Positions 53,111 to 62,702 are shown, counted from the first letter of the stretch. The stretch is 64,000 nt of DNA from Deltaproteobacteria bacterium (GCA_029262375.1 JAJCZM010000016.1:1-64000); one strand, 5' to 3'. Numbers and translations are program-made. The notes: generated by a model not told the origin, from the sequence alone.

Positions 53111-54142
53111 ATGCCGACAGCCAAAGGATGCGTCAAAGTCGAGAAAGGAACCGTCGCTCTCACCGAATACGAGTTGGGGGATCCGGGGCCCGGCCAAATC
53201 CTCGTGCACCCCACCCTGACGACGATCTGCGGATCGGACATCCACATGGTGGACGACATTCCCGATGTCCCGCAGGGGACTCCGATGGGGCACGAAGCCG
53301 TCGGCATCGTCGAAGCCATCGGTGACGGGGTCAACACGGTCGCCGTCGGCGATAGGATCGTCATGAGCTGCCTGCAGAGCTGCGGCGAGTGCCACACCTG
53401 CAGCCAGGGAGACTTGAGCATCTGCGAAACATTCGCGGCGCCCATGAACCTCGTCCTCGGCGCACAGGCCGATCTCGTGATGATCAACGGCGCCGATCAC
53501 AGCGTCGCGCCGCTTCCGCCGTCGGTGGACGACCGAGCGGGCGTTCTCGTCTCCGACGTCCTCTCGACGGGATTCGGTGCCTGCGAGCGAGGCGGCGTTA
53601 GGCCCGGCTCAACGGTAGCGATCTTCGCGCAGGGGCCGGTAGGCTTGTGTGCGACACTGGGTGCGAAGTACTACGGCGCCGAACGCATCATCGTCGTCGA
53701 GTCGATTCCTCAACGCATCGAGATGGCACGCAGCTTCGGGGCAACGGATGTCGTTTCTCCAGACACCGCGGTCGAGTCGATTCTGGAACAAACGGGCGGT
53801 CGCGGCGGCGATGTCGCGATTGAAGCGCTCGGCAAGCAGATCACCTTCGAGAACTGTTGCAAGGTAGCGCGATTCGGCGGGACGATTTCATCTGTCGGAG
53901 TCTACGGCGGGATCGACGCGCTGTCGTTGCCTACCGACGGCACGTTCATTCACCGCAGCCTCGTCATGACGTTCTGCCCGGCTGGGCGCGAACGCCTGGA
54001 GTTCCTGCTCGGACTGATCGATGCCGGCCGCGTCGATCCCACTCCCCTGTTCACGCACGAGTTACGACTCGACGCCGTCGTCGAAGCATACGATCTGTTC
54101 CGCAGTCGCAGGGACGGCGTGATGAAGGTGGCGTTGCGCTGA
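53111..54142 (+). CDS. Zinc-dependent medium-chain alcohol dehydrogenase
   Basis: From the ATG at 53111, a 343-residue MDR enzyme: TICGSDIHM (catalytic zinc Cys), GHEAVGIVEAIG, structural zinc Cys set SCGECHTCSQGDLSIC, and the Rossmann loop FAQGPVGLCATLGA. It resembles class I/III-type alcohol or secondary alcohol dehydrogenases. It diverges from the nadE/amidase operon and shares no operon with other dehydrogenases of the window. Substrate is unknown. Confidence 0.85.
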   Translation: MPTAKGCVKVEKGTVALTEYELGDPGPGQILVHPTLTTICGSDIHMVDDIPDVPQGTPMGHEAVGIVEAIGDGVNTVAVGDRIVMSCLQSCGECHTCSQGDLSICETFAAPMNLVLGAQADLVMINGADHSVAPLPPSVDDRAGVLVSDVLSTGFGACERGGVRPGSTVAIFAQGPVGLCATLGAKYYGAERIIVVESIPQRIEMARSFGATDVVSPDTAVESILEQTGGRGGDVAIEALGKQITFENCCKVARFGGTISSVGVYGGIDALSLPTDGTFIHRSLVMTFCPAGRERLEFLLGLIDAGRVDPTPLFTHELRLDAVVEAYDLFRSRRDGVMKVALR

Positions 54143-54177
54143 GATCGGGCGGGTTATCTTGACGCGCGCGTCGGAGA

Positions 54178-54828
54178 CTATGCAGCTACCGCGGGGAGCT
54201 GTGCATCCGTAATGGTTCGCACCAGTCGTTGGGCGGCGACAGCCGCGCAGAAAAGTGCCAAATCGGCACCGATCACTGCGAGAGGCGCGATCGGCGAACT
54301 GCCCGCCGCAACGGCGACCGCTAGCGAAAACAACATCGTAAGAAGCGACGCCCACCAGAATTCGACGACATCGTCGTCTGCTTCATCAACGGCCCGCGCC
54401 TGGGCCGGCACGATGACCGCGATCCCTTCGCGCTGCACTACGCCGCGCTGACACGCGCGTCGCGAGACATGGCACATGAGCTTCACGATTCGATAGGGAA
54501 GCACAAGATTCACAAATGGGATAAAGAAGCTCGCTACGGCGCCGTGCGGGAAGAACTCGAAATCCTCGGCGGCGACATCTCGTGCGATCGAGCACGCTGT
54601 CGCCAACCAACGAAAGAACACCACGGCAACGTAGACGACAACGGCGGCTTGGCTGTAGCGAAGAAGCAGCGACAGATCCGAGCCGAGCCACATTGCTGGT
54701 GGCGCGGTCAGAAATGCTATCGAAATGACAGCCGCAACGATCCCCAACGTTGCGGTGACGCGCAATAGGGCGACGAGCAACCCGGCGGTCGAAGCGAAGC
54801 CGCTGCGATCTTCAGCGTCCCATAACAC
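54178..54828 (-). CDS. DUF4328-like membrane protein
   Basis: A 216-residue protein with five hydrophobic helices. PHGAVASFFIPFVNLVLPYR, with its Pro-Phe-x-Asn loop followed by a Pro-Tyr, is the pattern of DUF4328 family proteins, whose role is unknown. It overlaps by 17 bp the end of a small upstream gene. Confidence 0.65.
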   Translation of the reverse strand: MLWDAEDRSGFASTAGLLVALLRVTATLGIVAAVISIAFLTAPPAMWLGSDLSLLLRYSQAAVVVYVAVVFFRWLATACSIARDVAAEDFEFFPHGAVASFFIPFVNLVLPYRIVKLMCHVSRRACQRGVVQREGIAVIVPAQARAVDEADDDVVEFWWASLLTMLFSLAVAVAAGSSPIAPLAVIGADLALFCAAVAAQRLVRTITDAQLPAVAA

Positions 54829-54967
54829 GTTGAGACTCCTGCTGACCTTGCTCAGGAATAACGGTCAGACCACGTTCCAGGTCACGCGCACAAGCGAGGC
54901 CCAGCAACAACGTCGCGCCGCCATAGAGAATCAACGCCCGAAGCGCGTCCATGTCGAATCGGATCAT
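54812..54967 (-). CDS. Small membrane protein overlapping the DUF4328 gene
   Basis: A 51-residue protein (MIRFDMDALRALILYGGATL then LLGLACARDLERG) with one hydrophobic helix and a polar tail. Its stop lies 17 bp inside the following DUF4328 gene, an arrangement expected for a coupled pair. The evidence is topology and overlap only. Confidence 0.4.
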   Translation of the reverse strand: MIRFDMDALRALILYGGATLLLGLACARDLERGLTVIPEQGQQESQRVMGR

Positions 54968-55416
54968 CCCTACCAGCGTAGCAACGGTGAGGGGCACGGC
55001 GCGCGCCGAAAAACACTACCTGCTGCATGCAGCCTTCCCGACGCATCGGGCTACGCGTCAAACGGCGCCTCAGAGCGCGCGTATGGTGACGCGTCACGCC
55101 ACAGGCGACACAGAATGAAACAGGCGGACACTCGCGCTGCGGCCAGATGCGCAGGCTCGGTTGCGCGGTTCTGCTTGTGTGTCAGCAACGCACCAGATGG
55201 TCGTTCGGCACACGCCCGACAGGCGTGACGCCGCACATTCCCTTCTTCAAGCACGAGATTCCAGACAAGCGTGAGAACGAGCCGATGCGCGATGCTGTGC
55301 CCCAGGGTATGACGTTCGCCGTGGCGTCCCAGCGTTCGCTGACGTGTTGGCCCGCCGCTTGCTTGTTACCCCGCCAGTACCGATCGCCGGTACCGATATC
55401 GAACAGAATGCACGCG
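54968..55416. other. Gap without a supported gene
   Basis: About 450 bp upstream of the sorting-signal protein genes. I see no RNA gene, clear promoter, terminator or repeat. Open frames here lack coding features. Confidence 0.5.
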
Positions 55417-55683
55417 ATGCACACGACCCAACGAATACGATTCGCCCGGAACAACACACGACGCGCCGGGATGCTCGTAGCAGGACTAACTCTCACAGGT
55501 CTGCTCGGCGCGACCGACCCGGCCGCTGCAGACCACGACCACAATAGATCCACGTCGATCCACCACCGCAGCAGTATGGAACTCACGCCCGGCACGATGG
55601 CCGCGGTGCTCGTGCTACTCGCCGGCGGTGCGGCGCTGGCCGTTGAACGTCTGCGCACCCGCAAGCTCGACGAAGACCTCTAG
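55417..55683 (+). CDS. Small exported protein with PEP-CTERM-like C-terminal signal (copy 1)
   Basis: About 88 residues from ATG 55417; an ATG at 55408 and longer frames are equally possible. A basic region with RRAGMLVAGLTLTGLLG then DPAAA looks like a signal peptide. The short mature part is His/Ser/Asp-rich (DHDHNRSTSIHHRSS). The C-terminus reads ELTPGTMAAVLVLLAGGAAL followed by AVERLRTRK: a conserved motif, a hydrophobic helix and a basic cluster, the layout of exosortase-type sorting signals. The next gene carries the same signal. Confidence 0.6.
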   Translation: MHTTQRIRFARNNTRRAGMLVAGLTLTGLLGATDPAAADHDHNRSTSIHHRSSMELTPGTMAAVLVLLAGGAALAVERLRTRKLDEDL

Positions 55684-55716
55684 CGCCGGATTACTCGCGC
55701 AAACAAGGAGATTCCA

Positions 55717-56091
55717 TTGAAGCAGAACCTTGCATTGAAAACGTTTGTCCTCACTCTGAGCGCTGCTCTCACGCTCGCTCTCGCAGTTCCGAAAGACGCG
55801 GAGGCCAAGAGGGACGGCGTCTCGAAGAATTCGAAACGCAGTGCAGACCCAGGCAGCGCGCGCGACAAGGGTAAGGGTAAGGGCAATGGCAAGGGCAAAG
55901 GCGGAGGCCGAGGCGGAGACGGCTCAGCTGGAACGGGAGACCAGGGCGGCCACGGCGTCCCCGAACTCGACCCCGGCACCGCGGCGAGCGCACTCACGCT
56001 TCTCATCGGTGGAGCCGCCATCGCGCTGGAGAAAAAGCGCCGTCAGACGCCCGTAAGCGCCGCTGTCGAGACGAACGGCGACAACGAGTAG
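55717..56091 (+). CDS. Small exported protein with PEP-CTERM-like C-terminal signal (copy 2)
   Basis: A 124-residue protein from a TTG start with AAGGAG placed 7 bp upstream. Residues 1-30 are a signal peptide (LALKTFVLTLSAALTLALAV, then EA before Lys). Residues ~31-85 are a Lys/Gly/Asp-rich disordered stretch (GKGKGNGKGKGGGRGGDGSA). The C-terminus is VPELDPGTAASALTLLIGGA then AIALEKKRR, matching copy 1 at most positions. I expect surface or outer-membrane linkage, possibly through cleavage and transfer. No sorting enzyme gene is in the window. Confidence 0.7.
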   Translation: MKQNLALKTFVLTLSAALTLALAVPKDAEAKRDGVSKNSKRSADPGSARDKGKGKGNGKGKGGGRGGDGSAGTGDQGGHGVPELDPGTAASALTLLIGGAAIALEKKRRQTPVSAAVETNGDNE

Positions 56092-56140
56092 CATTCCTCA
56101 ATCCCGGCTTCGGACGCCACCACCGACCGGGAACAAACGA

Positions 56141-56175
56141 AAACGCCGGCCATCACAATGATGACCGGCGTTTTT
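56141..56175. terminator. Bidirectional rho-independent terminator
   Basis: Arms at 56143-56155 and 56159-56171 pair (one mismatch) around CAA. A T-run follows on the right and an A-run (AAAA at 56140-56143) precedes on the left. It should end both the copy-2 gene and the convergent nuo operon. Confidence 0.85.
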
Positions 56176-56214
56176 GTTTTCCGAAACCTGTTCGCGAGGC
56201 TCTGCGGCTGTAAC

Positions 56215-57693
56215 CTAGCGGCCCCAGAACTGGATGCTCTGCTCTGCGAAGTTAATCACCGGCGTCCAGTAAACTCCGAAGACCACCGTCCCGGCAACCA
56301 TCACGCCGACGAGTATCGAGTTCGGTAGGTCCGCAACCATGATCGGATCGCCGTCGACCGGGTTCTCGAGATACATGGCCTTCACGATACGTGCGTAGTA
56401 GTAGAGCGCAATCACGCTATTGAGACCGCCCACGATGGCCAACAGCCACATCTCTTTATCGACCACCGCAGCAAACAAATAGAACTTGCCGATGAAGCCG
56501 GCGAACGGCGGTAGACCGGCGAGCGAGAACATGAAGATCGCCATCGCTGCCGCAGGAAGCGCTCCGCCTCGCCAGGCCAAGCCACGGAAACCCTCGAGGT
56601 CCTCACGGCCCGAATTGTTGAGCACCATCAGAAGCACCAAGAAGGCACCGAGGTTCATCAGGTAGTAGACGACGGTGTAGAACAAAATCGCCTTCAGGCC
56701 GTCATCCGTCAGCACGACAAAGCCCATCAACATGTAACCGGCGTGTGCGATCGAGGAATAGGCCAGTAGCCGCTTGATGTTGTCCTGGCGCAGCGCGGCC
56801 AAGTTGCCCATCGTCATGGTAATCATTGACGCCAGCACGACGAGACTCGGCCAATCGACGCCCTCGATCGCCGTCCACGTGCCGTCCCCGTTGAACTCGG
56901 AAAGGCCGGGGTAGAAGAAGCGAAGCAGCATTGCCATGCCGGCCGCTTTCGAACCGACCGCCAAGAACGCAGTGATCGGCAAAGGCGCGCCTTCGTATAC
57001 GTCCGGCGCCCACATGTGGAACGGCACCATGGCGATCTTGTACCCGAAGCCCGCAAGGATCAGCGTGGTCGCGATGAAGACGATCGGACCGTTGCCACCG
57101 GCGGCAGTGAGCTGATCACCGAGCATCTGATAATCGAGCGTACCGGTAAGCCCGAACAACAGACTCATGCCGTAGACCATCGCTCCGGAAGCGACACCGC
57201 CATAGATCAGATACTTCAGCGCCGCCTCGCTGGAGCGGCGGTTGCCCCTCAAGAAGCCGGCCAAGATGTAAGAAGTCTGACTAACGAACTCGAGAGCCAG
57301 ATAGGCCATCAGCATGTTCGTAGCCGAGGCCATGTAGAACATGCCCAGCGTGCAGGCGAGCACGAGCACGTAGTACTCGCCGGGATGCTCGTTCTCGAGT
57401 TCCTTCGAACTGAGCGACATCCAAACGGTGCCGAACGCAGCCAGGCCGAGGATCACCTTGAAAAAGACGGCGAAGGAGTCCAAGGCAAGCATGCGGTTGA
57501 ACAGCCAGCCTTGATCGCCGGCGCCTTGGAGCTTCGCCGCCAACGTGGCGAACACGATCACGAACAGCGTGATCACGCCCAAGACGTCCTTCCTCTTGAG
57601 GAAGAGGTCGAGCATCAGGACGACGACTACTGCGACGCCGAGCAAAAGCTCGGGGGCGGAGTACGCTAGGCTCTCGATATTGCCGAGATCCAC
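56215..57693 (-). CDS. nuoN: NADH-quinone oxidoreductase subunit N
   Basis: A 492-residue antiporter-like subunit with about fourteen helices; FLRGNRRSSEAALKYLIYGG, FVATTLILAGFGYKIAMVPF-type block with the key Lys, and HMWAPDVYEGAPLPITAFLA are NuoN signatures. One of the three proton-channel subunits of complex I. It ends the operon, 11 bp after nuoM, before the bidirectional terminator. Confidence 0.97.
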   Translation of the reverse strand: MDLGNIESLAYSAPELLLGVAVVVVLMLDLFLKRKDVLGVITLFVIVFATLAAKLQGAGDQGWLFNRMLALDSFAVFFKVILGLAAFGTVWMSLSSKELENEHPGEYYVLVLACTLGMFYMASATNMLMAYLALEFVSQTSYILAGFLRGNRRSSEAALKYLIYGGVASGAMVYGMSLLFGLTGTLDYQMLGDQLTAAGGNGPIVFIATTLILAGFGYKIAMVPFHMWAPDVYEGAPLPITAFLAVGSKAAGMAMLLRFFYPGLSEFNGDGTWTAIEGVDWPSLVVLASMITMTMGNLAALRQDNIKRLLAYSSIAHAGYMLMGFVVLTDDGLKAILFYTVVYYLMNLGAFLVLLMVLNNSGREDLEGFRGLAWRGGALPAAAMAIFMFSLAGLPPFAGFIGKFYLFAAVVDKEMWLLAIVGGLNSVIALYYYARIVKAMYLENPVDGDPIMVADLPNSILVGVMVAGTVVFGVYWTPVINFAEQSIQFWGR

Positions 57694-57703
57694 CAGATCT
57701 CCC

Positions 57704-59206
57704 CTACGGCGCCACCAGCTGCGCTACAGCCGGTGTCGCGTTCAGAACCGTCTCGTTGAGCGCGAGCAGCGTCGGGTTGATGAGATCTAGTACGGCGTGT
57801 GGATACACGCCTAGGATCATCACGATGATCGCCAACGGGATGAGCGTCACGAGCTCTCGCGTGGTGACGTCTTCCATATCGGCATACTTCTCGTTGACGG
57901 GCCCCAGCCAGACGCGCTGGAGCATCCAAAGCATGTAACCGGCCGTCAGAATGACCGCAGTGGCGGCGATGATCGTGAGCGGCTTGCTGTACTGCCAAGC
58001 TCCGATCAGGACCAAAACTTCAGAGATGAACGCTGAAAGCCCAGGCAGGCCCATCGCGGCGAAGAAGGCGATCGCCATGATCCCGGTGTAGGTCGGCATG
58101 ACGGATGCCAAACCACCGAAGCCATTGATATCGCGATGGTGCGCTCGGTCGTACACGACGCCGACGAGTAGGAAGAGCATGGCCGTCACCGTTCCATGGT
58201 TGAACATCTGCAGGATGGCACCGTTGATACCCTGCGGCGTCAGCGTGGCCATTCCGAGCATCACGTAGCCCATGTGCGAAATCGACGAGTAGGCAACGAG
58301 CTTCTTCATGTCGGTCTGCGCCATCGCGCAGAGAGCACCGTAGACGATGTTCCATGTTCCAAGCACGGCAAGAGCCCAGAAAGCCATGTCCTGGGTCGCC
58401 AACGGCAGCACAGGGTAGCAAAGCCTCAGGATCCCGTAGGTGCCCATCTTGAGCAGTACGCCCGCCAGAATGACCGAGATCGCTGTCGGCGCCTCGACGT
58501 GCGCGTCGGGCAGCCACGTATGGAATGGGAAGGCCGGAATCTTGATCGCGAAACCGATGAACAGACCGATCCAAGCCCAGGTCTGGAATACACGGCTGTA
58601 GGTGCCCGACTGCTCCATCAACACGAGCATGTCGAAGGTATGCGGATCGTTGTGGAAGTAGAGCGCCAACATGGCGATCAGCATCAGCACCGAACCAAGC
58701 AGTGTGTACAGGAAGAACTTGATCGCCGCGTACTCGCGACGAGGACCGCCCCAGATGCCGATCAGGAAGTACATCGGCAACAGCATGACTTCCCAGAAGA
58801 TGTAGAAGAGGAAGAAGTCCAAGGAACAGAAGACGCCCATCATGCCCGCGTTGAGCAGCAGGAACAGCGCGAAGTACCCCTTCACTGCCTTCTCGATATT
58901 GAACGAAGCCAGCAGACAGATCGGGCAGAGCAGCCCGGTCAACAACACCATCGTCACCGACAATCCGTCGATACCCATGATGTACTGGATGTTGTAACGC
59001 GGGATCCACTCGTAGCGGACCATGAACTGCATGCCCGCGGTCGTTCGATCGAAGTTGGCATAGAGCCATATCGCCATGATCAGGCCGGGGATCGTGAACC
59101 CGAGCGCCGTCCAGCGAATCAGGTTGTAGTTGTCCCGCGGCAGCGCGAGCACAGCGAACATCCCCAAAAGCGGGATGAACGTCATGTAAGTGAGAATGTT
59201 CTCCAT
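57704..59206 (-). CDS. nuoM: NADH-quinone oxidoreductase subunit M
   Basis: A 500-residue subunit from ATG 59206 (MENILTYMTFIPLLGMFAVL). FFLFYIFWEVMLLPMYFLIG carries the conserved Glu, and AFPFHTWLPDAHVEAPTAIS and LVAYSSISHMGYVMLG the core antiporter motifs. It forms a distal proton channel in the membrane arm. Confidence 0.97.
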   Translation of the reverse strand: MENILTYMTFIPLLGMFAVLALPRDNYNLIRWTALGFTIPGLIMAIWLYANFDRTTAGMQFMVRYEWIPRYNIQYIMGIDGLSVTMVLLTGLLCPICLLASFNIEKAVKGYFALFLLLNAGMMGVFCSLDFFLFYIFWEVMLLPMYFLIGIWGGPRREYAAIKFFLYTLLGSVLMLIAMLALYFHNDPHTFDMLVLMEQSGTYSRVFQTWAWIGLFIGFAIKIPAFPFHTWLPDAHVEAPTAISVILAGVLLKMGTYGILRLCYPVLPLATQDMAFWALAVLGTWNIVYGALCAMAQTDMKKLVAYSSISHMGYVMLGMATLTPQGINGAILQMFNHGTVTAMLFLLVGVVYDRAHHRDINGFGGLASVMPTYTGIMAIAFFAAMGLPGLSAFISEVLVLIGAWQYSKPLTIIAATAVILTAGYMLWMLQRVWLGPVNEKYADMEDVTTRELVTLIPLAIIVMILGVYPHAVLDLINPTLLALNETVLNATPAVAQLVAP

Positions 59207-59222
59207 TGCCGTTCCCGTCTCC

Positions 59223-61295
59223 CTACCAGGTGCGTGCAAACAGCACTGCGGTTACGACGATGACGATCACGTAGAGATAGGCATTGATACTGCCCGTCTG
59301 GATGCGTCGAACCGCGCCACCGACCCCATGCACGAGGCTGGCCGTCTTATTGACGAGCCCGTCTACCACGTGAAGATCGATGCGACCGTTTATGAAAGAT
59401 ACGAGCTTCGTCACCGAAGCTGCGCCGTTTACAATTCCGTCGACGACGTTCTTGTCGAACCAGCTCAACATTTTGGCCAGCCCGAGCGAACCGTCTACCC
59501 AAACGACCTGGTAAATCTCGTCGATGTAATACTTGTTGTAGATCAGAGTGTGCAGGCGACCGCCTGCGATCTGCGCGATGCCGTCCGGGTTGATGGATTT
59601 GCGGTTGTACATCAGGTGCGCGAGGAAAATTCCGCACATCGCGAATAGCACGGATCCCGCCATCAGACCGTACTCGAGCGTCAGGTTGTGATGCCCGCCG
59701 TGCACATCATGACCACCGCCATGCGCGCTATGCGCCATGACCGGCTCGAGCCATTGCTCGAACATGTTGCTGCCGCCTAGCGCCGCAGGAACTCCGAGGA
59801 AGCCCGCGAAGACAGAACCGACCGCCAGAATCACCAAAGGCCAGGTCATGAATCCGGAAGACTCATGCAGGTGCTCAACCGTGTGGTGATCGGCACGGCA
59901 CTCGCCGAAGAACGTCATGAAGACCAGCCGGAACATATAGAAGGCGGTCATCCCGGCCGCAGCGAAGCCGACCGCCCAAATCGCGGGGTTATAGTTGAAG
60001 GCCTTCCAAAGAATCTCGTCCTTCGAAAAGAAACCGGCAAGCGGTGGGATTCCTGCGATTGCGATGGTCGCGATCAGGAACGTCCAATACGTGCGCGGCA
60101 TGTAGTTCTTCAGACCGCCCATGTTGCGCATGTCTTGCTCGTGGTGCATCGCGTGAATGATGCTTCCGGAGCCAAGGAACAAGCAGGCTTTGAAGAACGC
60201 ATGCGTCACCAGGTGGAAAACGCCGGCCGCGTATGCGCCGACACCGACACCGATGAACATGTAACCGAGCTGACTGACGGTCGAATACGCCAGTACCTTC
60301 TTGATGTCGTTCTGCGCGAGTCCAATCGTAGCGGCGAAGAACGCCGTCAACGCGCCGATCGTCGTGATCACCTGGCCGGTAAACGGCGCCATGTCGAAGA
60401 GAAAGTTCATCCTCGCGATCATGTAGACGCCGGCGGTAACCATCGTGGCTGCGTGGATCAGCGCGGAAACGGGTGTCGGGCCGGCCATCGCGTCGGGCAA
60501 CCAGACATAAAGAGGAATCTGAGCCGATTTGCCGGTCGCGCCAACGAACAAGAACAGCGTGACGACCGTCGCAACGGTGGTGCCCCAGAGCTGGTCGTTG
60601 GCGATCAGGTGGACCGAGTTGGCAAGCTCGCGGAATACGACCGTGCCGGCGCCGTGCGAGTCCAAGGTCCAGAAGAGTAGGAACACGCCTAGCGTGAATC
60701 CGAAGTCACCGACGCGGTTGACGATGAACGCCTTGTTGCCGGCGCGGGCGTTGGCCATCTCGCTGAACCAGAAGCCGATCAGGCCCCACGAACACAGTCC
60801 GACACCTTCCCAGCCGAGGAACATCATCAACAAGTTGTCGCCGAGTACCAGGCAGAGCATGGCGAACATGAAGAGGTTGAGCAGCGCGAAGAAGCGCCAC
60901 GCAGCCGGCTCGTCGTCCATGTAGCCGTGGGAATAGACGTGGATGAGGCTACCGATACCGGTGATGACCAGGCACATGACAGCCGAAAGTGGGTCGAACT
61001 GGAACGCGATGTCGGCGTTGAGCGTCCCGATGTGGATCCACTTCCACACATGGTCGATGATGATACGCTCGTCGGTCGGGTAGCCCTTGAGCTGCAGGAA
61101 GCTCATGACGACCAGTACGAAGCTCATCGCGGGCATTGCGGTCGCGAGGCCCGCGACCGCGCCGCGGCCCATCTTCCTCTGAATCCGACTTCCCACCAGG
61201 AAATTGATCGCCGCGCCGATGAGCGGCAACAGCGGGATCCAACGCAGCAGATTGCTGGTATGGGTGACGATCTCGTGTCCGTGTGCAGCTGTCAT
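59223..61295 (-). CDS. nuoL: NADH-quinone oxidoreductase subunit L
   Basis: A 690-residue subunit with WEGVGLCSWGLIGFWF (conserved Glu), ATGKSAQIPLYVWLPDAMAG and LAYSTVSQLGYMFIGVG, plus the C-terminal extension that runs as a long amphipathic helix along the arm in known structures. A His-rich stretch (HSAHGGGHDVHGGHHN) lies near residue 515. Distal proton channel. Confidence 0.97.
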   Translation of the reverse strand: MTAAHGHEIVTHTSNLLRWIPLLPLIGAAINFLVGSRIQRKMGRGAVAGLATAMPAMSFVLVVMSFLQLKGYPTDERIIIDHVWKWIHIGTLNADIAFQFDPLSAVMCLVITGIGSLIHVYSHGYMDDEPAAWRFFALLNLFMFAMLCLVLGDNLLMMFLGWEGVGLCSWGLIGFWFSEMANARAGNKAFIVNRVGDFGFTLGVFLLFWTLDSHGAGTVVFRELANSVHLIANDQLWGTTVATVVTLFLFVGATGKSAQIPLYVWLPDAMAGPTPVSALIHAATMVTAGVYMIARMNFLFDMAPFTGQVITTIGALTAFFAATIGLAQNDIKKVLAYSTVSQLGYMFIGVGVGAYAAGVFHLVTHAFFKACLFLGSGSIIHAMHHEQDMRNMGGLKNYMPRTYWTFLIATIAIAGIPPLAGFFSKDEILWKAFNYNPAIWAVGFAAAGMTAFYMFRLVFMTFFGECRADHHTVEHLHESSGFMTWPLVILAVGSVFAGFLGVPAALGGSNMFEQWLEPVMAHSAHGGGHDVHGGHHNLTLEYGLMAGSVLFAMCGIFLAHLMYNRKSINPDGIAQIAGGRLHTLIYNKYYIDEIYQVVWVDGSLGLAKMLSWFDKNVVDGIVNGAASVTKLVSFINGRIDLHVVDGLVNKTASLVHGVGGAVRRIQTGSINAYLYVIVIVVTAVLFARTW

Positions 61296-61308
61296 CTATC
61301 CCGACCGC

Positions 61309-61623
61309 CTACCAGTGGAGCCCTTGCAGTTCGTTGACATCGATCGATTTCGCGCGGCGATAAATACTGAGCACGATGGCCAATCCGATGGCCGCCTCGG
61401 CTGCGGCGAGCATGATCACGAAGATCGAGAAGACGTGCCCGTCGTAGCTACCGGCGCTGTAGCGCGAAAACGCAATAAAATTGATATTGGCCGCGTTCAG
61501 GATCAGCTCGACACCCATCAAAACGCCGATGGCGTTGCGACGCGTGAGCACGCAGAACAGGCCGAAACAGAAAAGTATCAGCCCGACGACCAGGTAATGA
61601 TGAAGCCCCACCGATTCGAACAT
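61309..61623 (-). CDS. nuoK: NADH-quinone oxidoreductase subunit K
   Basis: A 104-residue protein from ATG 61623 (MFESVGLHHYLVVGLILFCF) with three helices. GVLMGVELILNAANINFIAF carries the conserved Glu of helix 2 and HVFSIFVIMLAAAEAAIGLA the Glu of helix 3. Central proton path. Confidence 0.96.
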   Translation of the reverse strand: MFESVGLHHYLVVGLILFCFGLFCVLTRRNAIGVLMGVELILNAANINFIAFSRYSAGSYDGHVFSIFVIMLAAAEAAIGLAIVLSIYRRAKSIDVNELQGLHW

Positions 61624-61630
61624 AAGCTGC

Positions 61631-62155
61631 CTACGAGGACTCGTCCTCCGCAACGACTTCTTTGCGCGTCAACACCACGGCACCCACCAGCACGGCCAGG
61701 AGTACGATCGAGGCAACTTCGAAAGGTAAGATGTAGTCGCTGAGCAGTGCATTGCCGACGGCGTAGGTCGACGACTCGTCCATCGCCAGGGCCTTATCGG
61801 CCCAACCTGCCTTCGACACCGCCTCGTACATGACGACTGCGGTACCCGATACGATGACGATCGCGGGTATGCGACCAACGCTGCGGTTCGAAACCTCGAC
61901 GTCGCGAATGCCTTGCGTGAGCATCACCGCGAAGAGCGTGAGGACCAAAACGCCGCCCACATAGAGAAGAACCTGCACGCCGGCGATGAAGTCCGCGCCG
62001 AGAATCACGTACAGGCCGGCTACTCCCAAGAACGACACCATCAACGACAACGCCGAGTAGATGATGTTGCGAGAGAACGCGACGCCCGCAGCTCCCACGA
62101 CCGCCGTACCGGCGAGCGCGTAGAAGGTGAGTACGGATAGCGACAGGTTTTCCAT
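61631..62155 (-). CDS. nuoJ: NADH-quinone oxidoreductase subunit J
   Basis: A 174-residue protein from ATG 62155 (MENLSLSVLTFYALAG) with five helices; ADFIAGVQVLLYVGGVLVLT is the conserved helix 3 that switches between pi-bulge and alpha forms in complex I. It follows nuoI by 4 bp. Confidence 0.95.
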   Translation of the reverse strand: MENLSLSVLTFYALAGTAVVGAAGVAFSRNIIYSALSLMVSFLGVAGLYVILGADFIAGVQVLLYVGGVLVLTLFAVMLTQGIRDVEVSNRSVGRIPAIVIVSGTAVVMYEAVSKAGWADKALAMDESSTYAVGNALLSDYILPFEVASIVLLAVLVGAVVLTRKEVVAEDESS

Positions 62156-62159
62156 CGAA

Positions 62160-62702
62160 CTAGGCCCCACTCCCATCGTCGGGATCCGCGAACTCGTCTA
62201 TGTAGCGCATGCCGCGTTCAAGAATGGGCAGAATCGCCGGGTCGTCTTCGCCCGACTTTTTCGGCTTGTAGGCAGGGACCGGGACTTTTACAAACCGCTT
62301 TACCAGGCTTTCGAGAGAGTAATCCGACCCTTCGAACTCGCGGGTGTGGTGAATCGATCCCGTCGGGCACGGCTCGCTGCACAACCCGCAGTACATGCAC
62401 TTGGCCATGTCGATGTCGAAGCGGTTGAGCAGCATCTCCTTCGTCTGCATGTCCTTCTTTGCATCGATGCGGATACAATCGATGGGACAGGCACGTTCGC
62501 ACGCGAGACAACCGGTGCAGATCTCCAGGTCCACTTCGAGGATGCCGCGATAGCGATAAGGCAGCGTGTCTTGGACGCGAACAGCGATGCGATCGGGATA
62601 CTGAACCGTGTACGGCTTGCGGAAGAGGTGCGAGAACGTGATCGACATCCCTTCGAACGCCGTCGCAAGCGAGATCCAGATATTGTGAAAGTAAACTCTC
62701 AT
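62160..62702 (-). CDS. nuoI: NADH-quinone oxidoreductase subunit I (2x[4Fe-4S])
   Basis: A 180-residue ferredoxin-type subunit. Two cluster motifs: Cys62/65/68/72 (ICTGCLACERACP) and Cys102/105/108/112 (CMYCGLCSEPCP), binding N6a and N6b that pass electrons toward N2. An N-terminal helix (ATAFEGMSITFSHLF) sits at the membrane. A C-terminal acidic tail ends the protein. Confidence 0.97.
   Translation of the reverse strand: MRVYFHNIWISLATAFEGMSITFSHLFRKPYTVQYPDRIAVRVQDTLPYRYRGILEVDLEICTGCLACERACPIDCIRIDAKKDMQTKEMLLNRFDIDMAKCMYCGLCSEPCPTGSIHHTREFEGSDYSLESLVKRFVKVPVPAYKPKKSGEDDPAILPILERGMRYIDEFADPDDGSGA

Noticed and set aside
58196..59263. A 355-codon plus-strand frame opposite nuoM
   Set aside because: Antisense to a clear nuoM, His/Arg/Gln-rich composition with no domain.
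59865..60680. A 271-codon plus-strand frame opposite nuoL
   Set aside because: Antisense shadow of nuoL without coding features.
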